64,000 nucleotides of DNA from Yoonia maricola (GTDB taxonomy: Bacteria; Pseudomonadota; Alphaproteobacteria; Rhodobacterales; Rhodobacteraceae): the NCBI RefSeq assembly GCF_002797915.1, contig NZ_PGTY01000002.1:744186-808185 (forward strand). Direction: 5' to 3'. Below are positions 28,594 to 38,542 of the stretch, in pieces. Position 1 is the first letter of the stretch. The number at the start of each line of letters is the position of its first letter. A program made the translations under genes and the position numbers. The notes under the pieces are model-generated. The model saw nothing but the letters and a program-made list of their open reading frames with translations, was not told where the DNA came from and did not search any database.

Positions 28594-28681
28594 ATCATTC
28601 GTTTTAAGTGAACGATATGTAGCAAACAATGTATTTTTTATCTGGAATGGTCTGCCCTATCTCGTCGTGAAATCATTCACG
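28594..28681. promoter_or_regulatory. LysR-type binding sites between the LysR gene and dabB
   Basis: Site 1 at 28594-28616 is ATCATTC-N9-GAACGAT, which satisfies the LysR T-N11-A rule and touches the LysR start codon (autoregulation). Site 2 at 28666-28681 is the perfect repeat CGTGAA-atca-TTCACG and contains the same half-site ATCATTC; it lies 15 bases before the dabB start. A high-affinity site at the regulator and a second site near the target promoter is the usual LysR layout. Confidence 0.55.
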
Positions 28682-28696
28682 CGATGGAGACCACCC

Positions 28697-30283
28697 ATGT
28701 TGCTCAACGCCTTACCCCTGCTGGCCCCACTGATCTTGCTGGCCGCCGCATTTGCCCCCCGCTTTATGGAGAGGGTGTCTGCGCAAAAAGGCGCGCTGTT
28801 CGCGGAGCAGGCAACGCTGGGGGCCATCGCGGTCGCCGTCTTGTCGGCGATTGTGCTGGCGGTGAATGGCAGCGGGGATAGCTTCTTGCTGGGGCTCTTC
28901 GGGGTCGGCCTATCGGTCCGCCTTGATATTGTGAGCATCGTGATGTTGTTGCTGGTCACATTCATCGGGTGGGTCGTCGTGCGCTATGCCCGCACCTATC
29001 TCGATGGTGAAGAGCGGCAGGATGCCTTTACCTTTTGGCTATTGGCAACGCTTTCTGCGGTTTTGTTGCTGGTGCAGTCCGGCAACCTGACGCAATTTGT
29101 TGGCGCATGGATCGCCACCAGCATGTGTTTGCATAAGCTGCTGTTGTTCTATCCGGAGCGAGTGGCAGCGCAGCGGGCCGCCCATAAGAAATATGTGATA
29201 GCACGGATTGGTGACGTGGCTGTGGTTGGTGCGGCTCTTTTGCTGATATTCGCCTATGGCACAACCCAGATCTCTGCGATCCTGGCAGAGGCCGGGCAGG
29301 GCGCAGGTGGCGGTATGGGTGTCGCCGCGGCGGCCTTGATCGCTTTGGCGGCAATCCTGAAATCCGCGCAGTTCCCGACGCATGGCTGGCTTACCGAAGT
29401 GATGGAAGCGCCGACACCGGTATCGGCCTTGTTGCACGCAGGTGTGGTGAACGCGGGTGGTTTTGCTTTGATCCGCTTTGCCGATGTGATGCTGCTGTCG
29501 CCGCTGGTGCTTGCCGGACTGGTGATGGTTGGCGGCTTTACGGCGCTCTTTGGTGGTCTTGTCATGCTCACGCAGCCGACGGTGAAAGCGTCACTGGCAT
29601 GGTCCACCATCGCACAGATGGGCTTTATGATCCTGCAGTGCGGTCTCGCGCTGTTCCCGCTGGCATTGCTGCACATCGTGGCACATTCGCTTTATAAGGC
29701 GCATGCCTTTCTGTCCGCCGGCAACGCGGTGCAGAACGTCGCCGCCATCCGCAAACCCGGGCCGGTTGCCGTGCCTGATCTGGGTGCCGTGACGCGCGCC
29801 TTCTTGGTGGCACTGGTCATCTATGGCGTCGTATATGCGGTTCTCGGATTGGGCTTCGACTTTGGCGGCAAGTCCCCGCAGGCGGTTGCCCTTGGTGCGA
29901 TCCTGATCTTCGGCGTGGCGTATCTGCTGGCGCAAGGCTTTGCCGATGAAGCCCCCCAAGCCCTGACCCAGCGCACTGCCGCCTACGCAGCAACCGTGAC
30001 CGTCAGCTACCTTGTCCTACAACGTGCGTCAGAGTGGTTGACTGCTGGCACTTTACCCGCGACCCCACAGGCGGGTGCGTTGGAATGGGCGTTGATCCTG
30101 CTTGCCATGATCAGCTTTGGCCTTGTGGCCCTTGCGCAGGCAACGCTGCCTTTGTGGTCCTACCACCCGGCGGCGCAGGGCCTGCGCGTGCATCTGTCGA
30201 ACGGGCTATATATCAACGCGATTTCCGACCGCATCTTGGGCGGTTGGAAGCGGACACCATCCAAAAAAGGAGCGGCGCAATGA
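28697..30283 (+). CDS. dabB: DabB, NuoL-like membrane subunit of inorganic carbon transporter
   Basis: A 528-residue proton-conducting-transporter protein with about fourteen helices, related to NuoL and MrpA. Key segments are [43 protein letters not shown] (antiporter-family signature with the conserved Lys and His) and [20 protein letters not shown]. DabB couples ion movement across the inner membrane to DabA, which hydrates CO2 to trap bicarbonate in the cytosol. The ATG at 28697 follows GGAGACCACCC; the frame begins earlier but lacks a site there. It overlaps dabA by ATGA. There is no nuo or mrp context, which, with DabA next door, fixes the identity. Confidence 0.9.
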   Translation: MLLNALPLLAPLILLAAAFAPRFMERVSAQKGALFAEQATLGAIAVAVLSAIVLAVNGSGDSFLLGLFGVGLSVRLDIVSIVMLLLVTFIGWVVVRYARTYLDGEERQDAFTFWLLATLSAVLLLVQSGNLTQFVGAWIATSMCLHKLLLFYPERVAAQRAAHKKYVIARIGDVAVVGAALLLIFAYGTTQISAILAEAGQGAGGGMGVAAAALIALAAILKSAQFPTHGWLTEVMEAPTPVSALLHAGVVNAGGFALIRFADVMLLSPLVLAGLVMVGGFTALFGGLVMLTQPTVKASLAWSTIAQMGFMILQCGLALFPLALLHIVAHSLYKAHAFLSAGNAVQNVAAIRKPGPVAVPDLGAVTRAFLVALVIYGVVYAVLGLGFDFGGKSPQAVALGAILIFGVAYLLAQGFADEAPQALTQRTAAYAATVTVSYLVLQRASEWLTAGTLPATPQAGALEWALILLAMISFGLVALAQATLPLWSYHPAAQGLRVHLSNGLYINAISDRILGGWKRTPSKKGAAQ

Positions 30284-32679
30284 AGGCGGAAACATACGCA
30301 GGCTATTCCGGCGCACATCTGGAAGTGATCGCCAAGGCAGAGGCCGCAGGCCGCGCCATTCCGCCGCTTTGGCCGCTGTCATCGTCGGTCGCCGTCAACC
30401 CATTCCTAGGGCAGACCGAACAAAGCTTGCCGGAAGTGGCCGCACTGTTGGATCGGGTCGCAGGCACATCTGTGACGATGCCGCGCAACTGGTATCAGGC
30501 GAAAATCAGTGACGGGACAATCGCCGATGCGGATTTGACAGCGGCGCTGGCACAGTTTCCGGGGGCGGCAACGGATGTTGCAGCGCTCAAGGTGGCGGCA
30601 GAGGGTGCAACGGCCGCAACGGTTGCCTTGCCGACTGTCGCAGACCTTGCCGCCGAGGTGTCCGGCATTGACTGGCCGGGCATTGTGGAAGAACGCTTTG
30701 GCGTTTGGGCCGCTGGGTATTTTGATGCGGGCCAAGCCCTGTGGCAGAACAAGCCGGGACGGCGCGCTTTTGATGCGTGGCGCGACTTTGCCAGCCGTGA
30801 TTTGACGGCCGAGATTGCGGGGCTTTCGGGGTTTGGCAGTCTGATCGCCAATACCGCGGCCCGTACGCGCACTGCGTTGGTTGATGCGGCAGATGCGCTT
30901 GGGCTGAGTGCCGAAGCGAGTGAGACTTACTTTCACCAGTTGCTGCTGGGATTGGGTGGTTGGTCACAGGTTGCCCGCTATCGCCTGTGGCAGGCAGAAC
31001 TGGCTGGTGGGACGGATTTGACGCTGGTTGATGTTCTGACGATCCGGGTCGTCTGGGAACAGGCGCTTTATCGGCACTATGGGTCCGAAATTGAGGCGAA
31101 GTGGGCGGAGGTGCGCGCGGCACATGCGGCACCGATCGCACCATCACAGGATCAGTTGATAGATGCCGCTTTACAGGCTGCCGCTGAATTTGCTGGACAG
31201 CGTGAGTTGGCCGAGACGTTGGATGCACAATCTGAACCAGCGCCCGAGGGGCGGCCTGCGATGCAGGCGGCATTTTGCATCGACGTGCGCTCTGAAGTGT
31301 TTCGCCGGGCGCTGGAAAGCGTTGATCCCGGCATTCAGACGCTGGGCTTTGCCGGGTTCTTTGGCTTGACTGCGTCACATCAAAGCTTTGCGTCGGATGT
31401 TGAGGAAAAGCGTCTGCCGGTGCTGCTGAACCATGGTGTGACCAGTCATACCGGAACTGATGAGGCGGCGGATCAGATGGCCCGTTTCAGCGCCCGCGCC
31501 AAACGCGCCTGGGGCCGGTTCAAGCTGGCAGCGGTGTCGTCCTTTGCCTTTGTTGAAGCCTCCGGTCCCATCTACGTCGGCAAATTGCTGCGGGATGCGC
31601 TGGGCATGGATGCGGCGAAAGGGCCGGACAGCCAAGCCCCTGTGCTGGATGAGAGTTTTGGTCTGGAAGACCGGATTGGGGCGGCGACCTCGATCTTGGG
31701 TGCAATGTCGTTGACCGACAATTTTGCGCCTTTGGTTCTGCTCTTTGGCCATGGTGCGAATGTGGTGAATAACCCGCATGCGAGCGCGTTGCATTGTGGT
31801 GCCTGCGGCGGGTATACTGGCGAGGTGAATGCGCGGCTTTTGGCGGGTATTCTGAACGACAAGGCTGTGCGCGCTGGGCTGGCCGAAAACGGGATCATGA
31901 TCCCCGAAGATACGCTCTTTGTTGGTGGCTTGCATGATACGACGACCGACGACGTCACGATCTATGACGCTGACTTTGCGGGGCATAAGCATCAAAGCCA
32001 CCTCAAGACAGCGCAAGATTGGCTGGCCTCTGCTGGGAAACTGGCACGGACCGAGCGCGCGTTGCGTCTGCCGCGTGCGGCCAATGGTGATGACATCAGC
32101 AAGCGGAGCCGGGATTGGTCGGAAACACGGCCAGAGTGGGCGCTGGCGGGATGTAAGGCATTTATCGCGGCGCCTCGGACCCGGACCAAAGGAAAGGGCC
32201 TCGCGGGGCGCGCTTTCTTGCATGACTATGACTGGCAGAAAGACGATAGCTTTGGCGTGCTGGAGTTGATCCTGACCGCGCCCGTTGTCGTCGCAAGCTG
32301 GATCAGCCTGCAATACTATGGCTCAGTCGTGGCGCCTAACGTCTTTGGCGCGGGCAACAAGCTGCTCCATAACGTTACCGGCGGCATCGGTGTCGTCGAA
32401 GGTAACGGCGGCGCGCTACGCGGCGGTCTGCCATGGCAGTCTGTGCATGATGGTGAGGGCTATGCCCACGATCCGCTGCGCCTGTCCGTCTGTGTCGAGG
32501 CACCGGCCGAGGCGATCACGGCGATCTTGGAGAAGCATCCGGGTGTGCGGGCGCTCTTCGACAATCGCTGGCTTCACCTGTTTACGCTGAATGCGGATGG
32601 GCAGATGGATCAACGGTATGATGGTGATCTGAAGTGGGTGGCTTTTGACGGCGCGACGGACACTGCAATCGCGGCCTAG
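30280..32679 (+). CDS. dabA: DabA, carbonic-anhydrase-like subunit of inorganic carbon transporter (DUF2309)
   Basis: A 799-residue protein of the DUF2309 (PF10070) family. Beta-carbonic-anhydrase-like zinc residues are conserved: Cys333 and Asp335 in FCIDVRSE, then His491 in [15 protein letters not shown] and Cys506 in HCGACGG. The 2- and 15-residue spacings match those described for Halothiobacillus DabA (Cys351/Asp353, His524/Cys539). It is peripheral on the cytosolic face with DabB and converts CO2 to bicarbonate vectorially. It is translationally coupled to dabB, and its stop overlaps the convergent dehydrogenase by four bases. No Rubisco genes are present here, so the likely use is to feed carboxylases or maintain cytosolic bicarbonate. 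Confidence 0.92.
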   Translation: MKAETYAGYSGAHLEVIAKAEAAGRAIPPLWPLSSSVAVNPFLGQTEQSLPEVAALLDRVAGTSVTMPRNWYQAKISDGTIADADLTAALAQFPGAATDVAALKVAAEGATAATVALPTVADLAAEVSGIDWPGIVEERFGVWAAGYFDAGQALWQNKPGRRAFDAWRDFASRDLTAEIAGLSGFGSLIANTAARTRTALVDAADALGLSAEASETYFHQLLLGLGGWSQVARYRLWQAELAGGTDLTLVDVLTIRVVWEQALYRHYGSEIEAKWAEVRAAHAAPIAPSQDQLIDAALQAAAEFAGQRELAETLDAQSEPAPEGRPAMQAAFCIDVRSEVFRRALESVDPGIQTLGFAGFFGLTASHQSFASDVEEKRLPVLLNHGVTSHTGTDEAADQMARFSARAKRAWGRFKLAAVSSFAFVEASGPIYVGKLLRDALGMDAAKGPDSQAPVLDESFGLEDRIGAATSILGAMSLTDNFAPLVLLFGHGANVVNNPHASALHCGACGGYTGEVNARLLAGILNDKAVRAGLAENGIMIPEDTLFVGGLHDTTTDDVTIYDADFAGHKHQSHLKTAQDWLASAGKLARTERALRLPRAANGDDISKRSRDWSETRPEWALAGCKAFIAAPRTRTKGKGLAGRAFLHDYDWQKDDSFGVLELILTAPVVVASWISLQYYGSVVAPNVFGAGNKLLHNVTGGIGVVEGNGGALRGGLPWQSVHDGEGYAHDPLRLSVCVEAPAEAITAILEKHPGVRALFDNRWLHLFTLNADGQMDQRYDGDLKWVAFDGATDTAIAA

Positions 32680-33782
32680 CGGTTTGCGGTATCGTCCGCG
32701 ATCAGCGCGCGCTTGCCGATTTGGGCAAGCGTGATGCTGGTCTCTGATTTCAGGACAGACCAAAGCTCGCGCAAACCTTCCTCGCCGCCGGCGGCGATGG
32801 CGAACTGCAAGATACGGCCGAAGAATGTGAAATTTGCGCCTTGAGCGTAGGCTTTGACGATGTCTTCGCCGCTGCGCAGGCCTGTGTCGTAGAAGAGCGG
32901 ATAGTCGGGTCCGAGGGCTTCGCGGATTTCCGCGAGTTTGAGGATGGGCGGCGGCGCGCTGTCGAGTTGGCGGGAGCCATGGCTGGACACTTGGATGGCA
33001 TCAACGCCTGCAGCTTTCAGCGCGACGGAGTCTTCGGCGTCCAAGACACCTTTCACAACCAGTTTGCCGGGCCACATGTCGCGCAGGCGCGCGAGCGTAT
33101 CCCAATCCGCCTTCGCCCGGCTTTCGGTGCGGTCAAAGTCGTAACCGTCCATATCGAAATTCGCCATCTGCGGTTTGCCTGCGTAAAGCGAGGTCAGCGA
33201 CCAGCGCGGATGCAGGGCAAAGTCGATGAACTGTTTGGGGCCTATCTTGAAGGGCATGGTGAAACCGTGTCGCAGCTCACGCGGGCGACGGCCTACTTCG
33301 GCCACGTCGACGGTGAGGACGATGGTTTCATAGCCCGCGGCCTTCGCTCTTTCGACCAGTTTGAAGGTGCCGGTGCCGTCGCCGCTGAAGTAGAGTTGGA
33401 ACCATGCGTTGCCTTCGGCCTCTTCGATCAGCGGCTCCATCGCGGTCGATGCAACGGTGGACACACCTAATGGTACGTTTTCGCGTGCTGCCAGTCGCGC
33501 CAACATCATATCCGCGCCGGGACCAGCGAGGTTGCACATCCCCATCGGGCTGATGCCAAACGGGGCTTTGGTCGGTTTGTCCCAAAGCGGCACGGAAAGC
33601 GAGCGGTCGCTGACGTCACGCAGGATGCGCGGGCGCAGGTCTAAATTGTCAAAGGCCGCACGGTTACGCGCGGCCCCTGTTTCGGCGCCAGCAGCGCCGT
33701 CGATGTAATCAAAGACCATCCAGGGAAGACGTTTGCGTGCAAGACGCCGCGCGTCTTCGCTGGAGTGGATCTTTGCTGCCAT
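32676..33782 (-). CDS. FMN-dependent alpha-hydroxyacid dehydrogenase, candidate sulfolactate dehydrogenase
   Basis: A 368-residue TIM-barrel flavoprotein of the lactate/glycolate oxidase family. Seen: [20 protein letters not shown] near the start, the FMN loop [26 protein letters not shown], the substrate-Arg region [11 protein letters not shown], and the catalytic [14 protein letters not shown] (His and Arg; the usual Asn of SNHGGRQ is Ser). Its ATG directly follows the comE stop, placing it last in the sulfonate operon. It would oxidise 3-sulfolactate to sulfopyruvate, the substrate of ComDE, a step otherwise done by SlcC/ComC or a membrane-bound SlcD. Plain lactate dehydrogenase is the alternative; context favours sulfolactate. 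Confidence 0.75.
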   Translation of the reverse strand: MAAKIHSSEDARRLARKRLPWMVFDYIDGAAGAETGAARNRAAFDNLDLRPRILRDVSDRSLSVPLWDKPTKAPFGISPMGMCNLAGPGADMMLARLAARENVPLGVSTVASTAMEPLIEEAEGNAWFQLYFSGDGTGTFKLVERAKAAGYETIVLTVDVAEVGRRPRELRHGFTMPFKIGPKQFIDFALHPRWSLTSLYAGKPQMANFDMDGYDFDRTESRAKADWDTLARLRDMWPGKLVVKGVLDAEDSVALKAAGVDAIQVSSHGSRQLDSAPPPILKLAEIREALGPDYPLFYDTGLRSGEDIVKAYAQGANFTFFGRILQFAIAAGGEEGLRELWSVLKSETSITLAQIGKRALIADDTANR

Positions 33783-34337
33783 TTAGCCGGCGACCGCTTT
33801 CATGAACCGATCACGGATCACGACTGGGTCCATGGTGATGACCGGCAGCTTGATGTTGCCGCTATCGCATTTGGTCACGATGATCGTCATTTGTTTGCTG
33901 TCGATCGCCTCTTGCAGGACCTTGCCGGTGTCCACGTCCTGGCAGACGACAACGTTTTCGCAGCCACAGGCTTTGGCGACGTTTTCCAGCTTGGTTTTCT
34001 TGCCAGCATAGGTCGGCTGATCACCGGTTGAGCCGTAAGAGCCATTGTCGATGATCAACAAGATGTAGTTGTCAGCCACATTGTTGGCGATCGTCGGCAG
34101 CGTGCCAAGGTTGGTCAGAACAGAACCGTCGCCATCGATAGAGATGACAGTTTTGTCTTGCGCCAAGGCAAGGCCCAGACCAATGGACGAAGATAAACCC
34201 ATCGTGCCCAGCATGTAGAAATTCTTGGCGTTGTCATCGATCATATGCAGCTCTTGGCTGGGCAGACCGATGTTACAGACGACCAGATGGTCATGAAGGA
34301 TTGGCGCGATCTCGCGCAGGATTTCAGAACGGATCAT
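33783..34337 (-). CDS. comE: Sulfopyruvate decarboxylase, beta subunit (ThDP-binding)
   Basis: A 184-residue half-enzyme carrying the thiamin diphosphate motif GDGSVLTNLGTLPTIANNVADN followed by LLIIDNGSYGSTGDQPTYAG. With ComD it decarboxylates 3-sulfopyruvate to sulfoacetaldehyde. The ATG at 34337 overlaps the comD stop by three bases, so the subunits are translated together. Phosphonopyruvate decarboxylases are close relatives, but the neighbouring hpsN makes sulfopyruvate the likely substrate. The xsc gene needed for the next step is not in the window. Confidence 0.85.
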   Translation of the reverse strand: MIRSEILREIAPILHDHLVVCNIGLPSQELHMIDDNAKNFYMLGTMGLSSSIGLGLALAQDKTVISIDGDGSVLTNLGTLPTIANNVADNYILLIIDNGSYGSTGDQPTYAGKKTKLENVAKACGCENVVVCQDVDTGKVLQEAIDSKQMTIIVTKCDSGNIKLPVITMDPVVIRDRFMKAVAG

Positions 34338-34840
34338 TGGTCGCCGTAGCCTCCCCAGAAGGACGCATCCGTTAGGATCGCCACAGGTTTGTTGCACATG
34401 AAGGTGTATTTCAGGATCGCATCCAGCTCATCGGCGTCCGATTCCTTGTGGAAGTGGTAGGTGGGGATGTTCATCTGGGCCAAAAGTGCTTTGGTATGCA
34501 CCGCCATTTCGACCTGACACGCCACTGGTTCACGCAGCTCACCACGGTAGCTGATCAGCATCGGCAGGGGCATGCGGTAGTACTGGGTCAGCGTCGCCAG
34601 CGTGTTGATCGTCACACCAATCGCGGTGTTCTGCATGATGATCGCCGGGCGCTTGCCGCCCATGAAAGCACCTGCACAAAGGCCCATGCCTTCGTCCTCT
34701 TTGTTCGAGGGGATGTGGAAGATTTCTGGGCGTGCTTCGACTTCGTCGATCACACCGGCCAACTGCTTACACGGCACAGTCGTGATGAAGGATACATCGT
34801 TGGCGACAAAGTCATCCACGATCTTTCTGCTGATACTCAA
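34334..34840 (-). CDS. comD: Sulfopyruvate decarboxylase, alpha subunit
   Basis: A 168-residue protein corresponding to the pyrimidine-binding domain of ThDP enzymes: FVANDVSFITTVPCKQLAGVIDEVE, then HIPSNKEDEGMGLCAGAFMGGKRPAIIMQNTAIG (conserved Glu), and LTQYYRMPLPMLISYRGELREPV. This split into two small genes is characteristic of ComDE. A gap of 49 bases separates it from the universal stress gene upstream. Confidence 0.87.
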   Translation of the reverse strand: MSISRKIVDDFVANDVSFITTVPCKQLAGVIDEVEARPEIFHIPSNKEDEGMGLCAGAFMGGKRPAIIMQNTAIGVTINTLATLTQYYRMPLPMLISYRGELREPVACQVEMAVHTKALLAQMNIPTYHFHKESDADELDAILKYTFMCNKPVAILTDASFWGGYGDQ

Positions 34841-34889
34841 GGGCTTAGGTCTCCTGATTGCGCCTCAAACGGGGGCGGGGTTAATGGGT

Positions 34890-35297
34890 TTAGTAGCGGG
34901 CGACATGCACAGCGCATGGCGCGTGCTGTACGACGCGGGCGGCTGTGGAACCGAGCAGATAGTCGATCAGGCCGGGCTTGTGAGAACCAAGGACGATGCA
35001 ATCAGCTTCCATGCTGGTAGCCGTATCAACGATGGTGCGGCCGCTGTGCCCTTTGATTATCACCGCTTTGACGTCATGCATTTTGGCGACGCGTTCTTGC
35101 AATTTTGTCTGGGCACGATCAAAGGCGTTCTTCATCACGGTGTCATCGACATAGGCGCTGACGGTGTTTGGGGGTTTCTCATGGACGTGGAGTGCCGTGA
35201 TCTGCCCACCTGTCGACAGTAGCGTGCGCGCGATCGCAACCGTTTTGTCGGCGATGCCGTGATCAAGCGCCATGGGGACGATGATGTTATTATACAT
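34890..35297 (-). CDS. Universal stress protein (UspA family)
   Basis: A 135-residue single-domain Usp with an ATP-binding motif at its end: VLGSHKPGLIDYLLGSTAARVVQHAPCAVHV fits G-x2-G-x9-G-S/T. The N-terminus YNNIIVPMALDHG is typical. It sits inside the sulfonate operon between comD and the alcohol dehydrogenase. Usp genes recur in solute-transport and catabolic operons of related marine bacteria, often near TRAP transporters, yet no transporter is here. It may be the remnant of a larger uptake module. Confidence 0.88.
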   Translation of the reverse strand: MYNNIIVPMALDHGIADKTVAIARTLLSTGGQITALHVHEKPPNTVSAYVDDTVMKNAFDRAQTKLQERVAKMHDVKAVIIKGHSGRTIVDTATSMEADCIVLGSHKPGLIDYLLGSTAARVVQHAPCAVHVARY

Positions 35298-35327
35298 AGC
35301 AAATTTCTTTCATATGTCGGTCCTGCG

Positions 35328-36308
35328 CTAGGGGCGCAGAATGATTTTGGGCGCAGCTACGACGCCAGCGCGGATATCGGCAAAGGCTTGTTGTCCTTCG
35401 GCTAACGGCCTTTCCTCGGTCCAGTCTAGCGCACCGAGGCGTCCATCGAAAATGGCTGCGGCCGTGTCGCGGAAATCCTGTGCCGTGTAGGTGTAGGTGC
35501 CGATGAAGGTGATTTCTTGCAAGGTCATGCGGCGGATGTCCAAACCGCCCGTCGCCTCGCCCAGGCCGATGTGCATGATCACGCCACCGGGGCGGGTGAT
35601 TGCGGTGGCGTCAGCGCGGGTGGCAGCATAACCGACGCCGTCGATAACGAGGTCAGCTTCGGTCACTGCGCCGGGTTCGACAGCGGTGAAACCTGCGATG
35701 GTGTCGAGGGTTGCGCGTCGCACGGCGTTCGGTTCGATAACGTGAATATCCGTCGCACCAAAGGCCCGCAGGCAGAGTGCGGCACCCACGCCAATTGCGC
35801 CACCGCCAACGACAACGCAGCGCGCTTTCGCGATGGGCATGTCAAGCGCCTCTGCCCCCAGCCGCACGGCGTGCCAGCCACAGGCCAATGGTTCAGCCAA
35901 GGCCGCCTTTGCCAACGGCACATCGTCAGGGACTTCGACAAGGTTGCGGTCAGCCATCACCACCAATTCACCAAACGCCCCTTCGCGCGGTGGCATTGAG
36001 ATGATCATGCGATCAGGGCAAAGATTGTCCCGCCCGGATTTACAGGCCTTGCACAACCCGCATGTGGTCAGCGGGTTGATCGTCACGCGCTTGCCGTCAA
36101 GTGCACCGCCTTCGACAGTGCCTGCCGCTTCGTGACCGAGGATCACCGGGGCTGGGCGCCGTTCATCATGTCCAAGATAGGCATGCATGTCTGAGCCGCA
36201 GATGCCTGAGGCCTCGATCCGGATCAGGCTTTGGCCGGCGGCTGGGACGGGATCAGCCATGTACCGATACACAAGCGTTTCCACGGCGTCATAAACAAGC
36301 GCTTTCAT
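35328..36308 (-). CDS. Zinc-dependent alcohol dehydrogenase, probable DHPS 2-dehydrogenase component (HpsO/HpsP type)
   Basis: A 326-residue medium-chain dehydrogenase: catalytic zinc site ICGSDMHAYLGHDE and GHEAAGTV, structural zinc cysteines in TTCGLCKACKSGRDNLC, and nucleotide motif CVVVGGGAIGVGAALCL. In DHPS degraders two dehydrogenases beside HpsN (HpsO and HpsP) interconvert the DHPS enantiomers through a ketone; this and the next gene fit that pair. I do not assign which is which. The ATG overlaps the stop of the short-chain dehydrogenase by four bases. It could alternatively handle another polyol. Confidence 0.8.
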   Translation of the reverse strand: MKALVYDAVETLVYRYMADPVPAAGQSLIRIEASGICGSDMHAYLGHDERRPAPVILGHEAAGTVEGGALDGKRVTINPLTTCGLCKACKSGRDNLCPDRMIISMPPREGAFGELVVMADRNLVEVPDDVPLAKAALAEPLACGWHAVRLGAEALDMPIAKARCVVVGGGAIGVGAALCLRAFGATDIHVIEPNAVRRATLDTIAGFTAVEPGAVTEADLVIDGVGYAATRADATAITRPGGVIMHIGLGEATGGLDIRRMTLQEITFIGTYTYTAQDFRDTAAAIFDGRLGALDWTEERPLAEGQQAFADIRAGVVAAPKIILRP

Positions 36309-37066
36309 TTGGCCGTGAACCCCCCATCCACCATCAAGACCTGGCCTGTGACATAGGCCGATGCATCAGAGCAGAGAAAAAGCAGCGGCCCGTCGATGTC
36401 AGAGAGGTCGCCGTTCCGGCCCACGCAAGTGTTTGCCGCGTTGCGCGCTGCGCGCTCAGGGTCGGCAAAGACCGGCCCTGTCAGTTCGGTTGGAAAGAAC
36501 CCCGGACCGATGGCATTGGCGGTAATCCCGTCTTTGGACCACGCCTCGGCCATGGCGCGGGTCAGCTGCCCGATCCCGGCTTTGGATGCGCCGTAACTGA
36601 TACCACCGGTGAAGGCCCTTGTGGTTTGCAATGAGGCGAAGTTCACGATGCGCCCCCAGTTTTTCGCCTTCATCGCGGGTGCGAATGCCTGAGACAAGAA
36701 GAAGGGCGCCGCAAGGTTGAGGTTCATGGTGACGTCCCAGCCCGCGTCAGTCACTTCATCGGCTGTCTCACGCGTGTTGATGCCTGCGGCATGCACGACG
36801 ATGTCAGGCACCCCGAAAGGTGCGCTGACCTTTTCTGCAATCTCTTTGATCTGGTCACGTTGGGACAGGTCTGCGGCGACAATCGCAGCATTGTCCCCAA
36901 TGGATGCCGCCCAATCGTTCAAGGCCCCGGTACGCCGGGCAACACCGATGACTTTCGCACCAGCAGCAGCCAACACAGTCGCCGCACGCTGCCCCAATCC
37001 GGCACTTGCGCCTGTGACACAGGCCACCCGACCCGTCAGGTCAAAGAGATCGCCGGGATCACCCAT
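36305..37066 (-). CDS. Short-chain dehydrogenase/reductase, probable second DHPS 2-dehydrogenase component
   Basis: A 253-residue classical SDR: cofactor motif TGASAGLGQRAA, VHAAGINTRET (NAG-equivalent), catalytic Tyr and Lys in SYGASKAGIGQL, and C-terminal LLFLCSDASAYVTGQVLMVDGG. It overlaps the hpsN stop by eight bases and the alcohol dehydrogenase start by four, so all three are one translational block. The natural inference is that it acts with the zinc dehydrogenase on DHPS. Family similarity alone would only say sugar- or polyol-type dehydrogenase. Confidence 0.82.
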   Translation of the reverse strand: MGDPGDLFDLTGRVACVTGASAGLGQRAATVLAAAGAKVIGVARRTGALNDWAASIGDNAAIVAADLSQRDQIKEIAEKVSAPFGVPDIVVHAAGINTRETADEVTDAGWDVTMNLNLAAPFFLSQAFAPAMKAKNWGRIVNFASLQTTRAFTGGISYGASKAGIGQLTRAMAEAWSKDGITANAIGPGFFPTELTGPVFADPERAARNAANTCVGRNGDLSDIDGPLLFLCSDASAYVTGQVLMVDGGFTAK

Positions 37067-38366
37067 GCGGTGTCAGGTCAAAGTTTTCGCCGGGGAAGTA
37101 TTTGGCCAGACGCACATCAGCGGCGCGCGCGTGGCCTTCCATACCTTCAAGGCGGGAAATGCGTGCGGTTGCTTCAGCCACACGTTTGGACCCTTCACGG
37201 GTCGCTTGCTGCCAAGTGACGATCTTCATGTATTTGTGGACCGATAAACCGCCTGTATAGGACGCCGCCCGCGATGTGGGCAGTACGTGGTTCGTACCAG
37301 AGGCTTTGTCGCCGTAGGATACGGTCGTTTCTTCGCCCAAGAAAAGCGAACCATAGCAGCTCAGACGGTCCAGCCACCAAGGCAGGTCGTCAGCTTGCAC
37401 GGTCAGATGCTCTGGTGCGTAGTCGTCGGAGCAGGCGGCCATTTCTTCGCGGTCAGCACAGAGGATCACCTCGGCATAATCGCGCCACGCTGCAAAGGCG
37501 TTGTCGCGGTTCACTTCGGGCAAGTCTTCGATAAGTGCAGGAACGCGGTTCATCACGTCTTCGGCCAGCGCGCGGTCATCGGTGACCAGCCAAACTGGTG
37601 AGTTGTAGCCGTGCTCGGCTTGGCTCACCAGATCGGTGGCCACGATATGTGGGTCAGCGGATTTATCTGCCAAGATCAGGCTATCCGTCGGGCCCGCGAT
37701 CATGTCGATACCAACGCGACCAAAGAGGATGCGCTTGGCTTCGGCCACGAACTGATTGCCGGGACCGACGAGGATGTTCGCCTCTGGCAAATCGAAAAGA
37801 CCGAATGTCATGGCTGCAACGCCCTGCACGCCGCCCATCGCCATGATCTTATCGGCACCACAGATGTGGGCGGCGTAGACAATGGCCGGGGCGATACCGA
37901 TGTCCGGACGCGGCGGTGATGCAACGGTGATGTGGTTGCAACCGGCAACCTTGGCGGTGGTCACTGTCATGATCGCTGATGCAATGTGGCTGTAGCGCCC
38001 GCCGGGCACATAGCAGCCAGCGGCATCGACCGGGATTGCCTTTTGACCGGCCACCAGACCGGGCACGATTTCATATTCGATATCGCTGACGGTCGCTTTT
38101 TGGGCCTCGGCAAAACGTTTGACGTTGTCATGGGCGAACTGAATATCTTCTTTCAGTTTCTGCGGGACCAGTGCTGATGCAGCTGCGATCTCTTCTGCCG
38201 TTAACATTACGTTGCCATCGTATTTGTCGAACTTGGCCGCATATTCCAGCGCCTTTGCGTCGCCGCCCTCTTCAATGTCTTTCAGGATACCTTGCACGAT
38301 ATCATGCACATCGGATGCGCCCGACTGGGCCGTCAGGGTCGCCTTTTTGAGATATTCAAGTGTCAT
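37059..38366 (-). CDS. hpsN: Sulfopropanediol 3-dehydrogenase (HpsN)
   Basis: A 435-residue member of the histidinol-dehydrogenase family. Seen: GCYVPGGRYSHIASAIMTVTTAKVAG, NILVGPGNQFVAEAKR, the zinc ligands in VSQAEHGYNSP, APEHL, and YGDKASGTNHVLPTSRAASYTGGLSVHKYMK. The last segment departs from HisD in the way of the sulfonate branch. HpsN oxidises (R)-2,3-dihydroxypropane-1-sulfonate to sulfolactate with two NAD+. It is the first gene of a minus-strand run continuing through two dehydrogenases, Usp, comDE and the FMN dehydrogenase, and is divergent from a LacI gene. A hisD role is unlikely because no his genes are nearby. Confidence 0.88.
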   Translation of the reverse strand: MTLEYLKKATLTAQSGASDVHDIVQGILKDIEEGGDAKALEYAAKFDKYDGNVMLTAEEIAAASALVPQKLKEDIQFAHDNVKRFAEAQKATVSDIEYEIVPGLVAGQKAIPVDAAGCYVPGGRYSHIASAIMTVTTAKVAGCNHITVASPPRPDIGIAPAIVYAAHICGADKIMAMGGVQGVAAMTFGLFDLPEANILVGPGNQFVAEAKRILFGRVGIDMIAGPTDSLILADKSADPHIVATDLVSQAEHGYNSPVWLVTDDRALAEDVMNRVPALIEDLPEVNRDNAFAAWRDYAEVILCADREEMAACSDDYAPEHLTVQADDLPWWLDRLSCYGSLFLGEETTVSYGDKASGTNHVLPTSRAASYTGGLSVHKYMKIVTWQQATREGSKRVAEATARISRLEGMEGHARAADVRLAKYFPGENFDLTPHG

Positions 38367-38503
38367 GCGTGAATTGCCTTACCTTTGAAAAAGAAAATAT
38401 CTGCGGGGACGCAGGGGGTATGTATTTTCCCACCTTTGGAAACAACGTTTGCGGACCGCAGGTCCGTAATCACCGCCTCTTTCACGCCATTGATTCTGAT
38501 GCT

Positions 38504-38542
38504 ATGTAAGCGCTTACATAAATATAATGCAAGCCTTTACAT
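38504..38542. promoter_or_regulatory. Pair of LacI-type operators between hpsN and the LacI gene
   Basis: Operator 1 is the perfect palindrome ATGTAAGCGCTTACAT (38504-38519) with the central CG-rich core typical of LacI family sites. Operator 2, ATGCAAGCCTTTACAT (38527-38542), matches it at 14 of 16 positions. Centres are 23 bases apart. They lie 138 bases before hpsN and 74 before the regulator's start, suggesting control of both. Confidence 0.8.

Noticed and set aside
28697..30283. NADH dehydrogenase subunit NuoL or Mrp antiporter subunit
   Set aside because: No other nuo or mrp genes; coupled to dabA, so DabB is the better call.
37059..38366. Histidinol dehydrogenase HisD
   Set aside because: The family fits, but there are no histidine genes nearby and the neighbours comDE and dehydrogenases match the HpsN branch.
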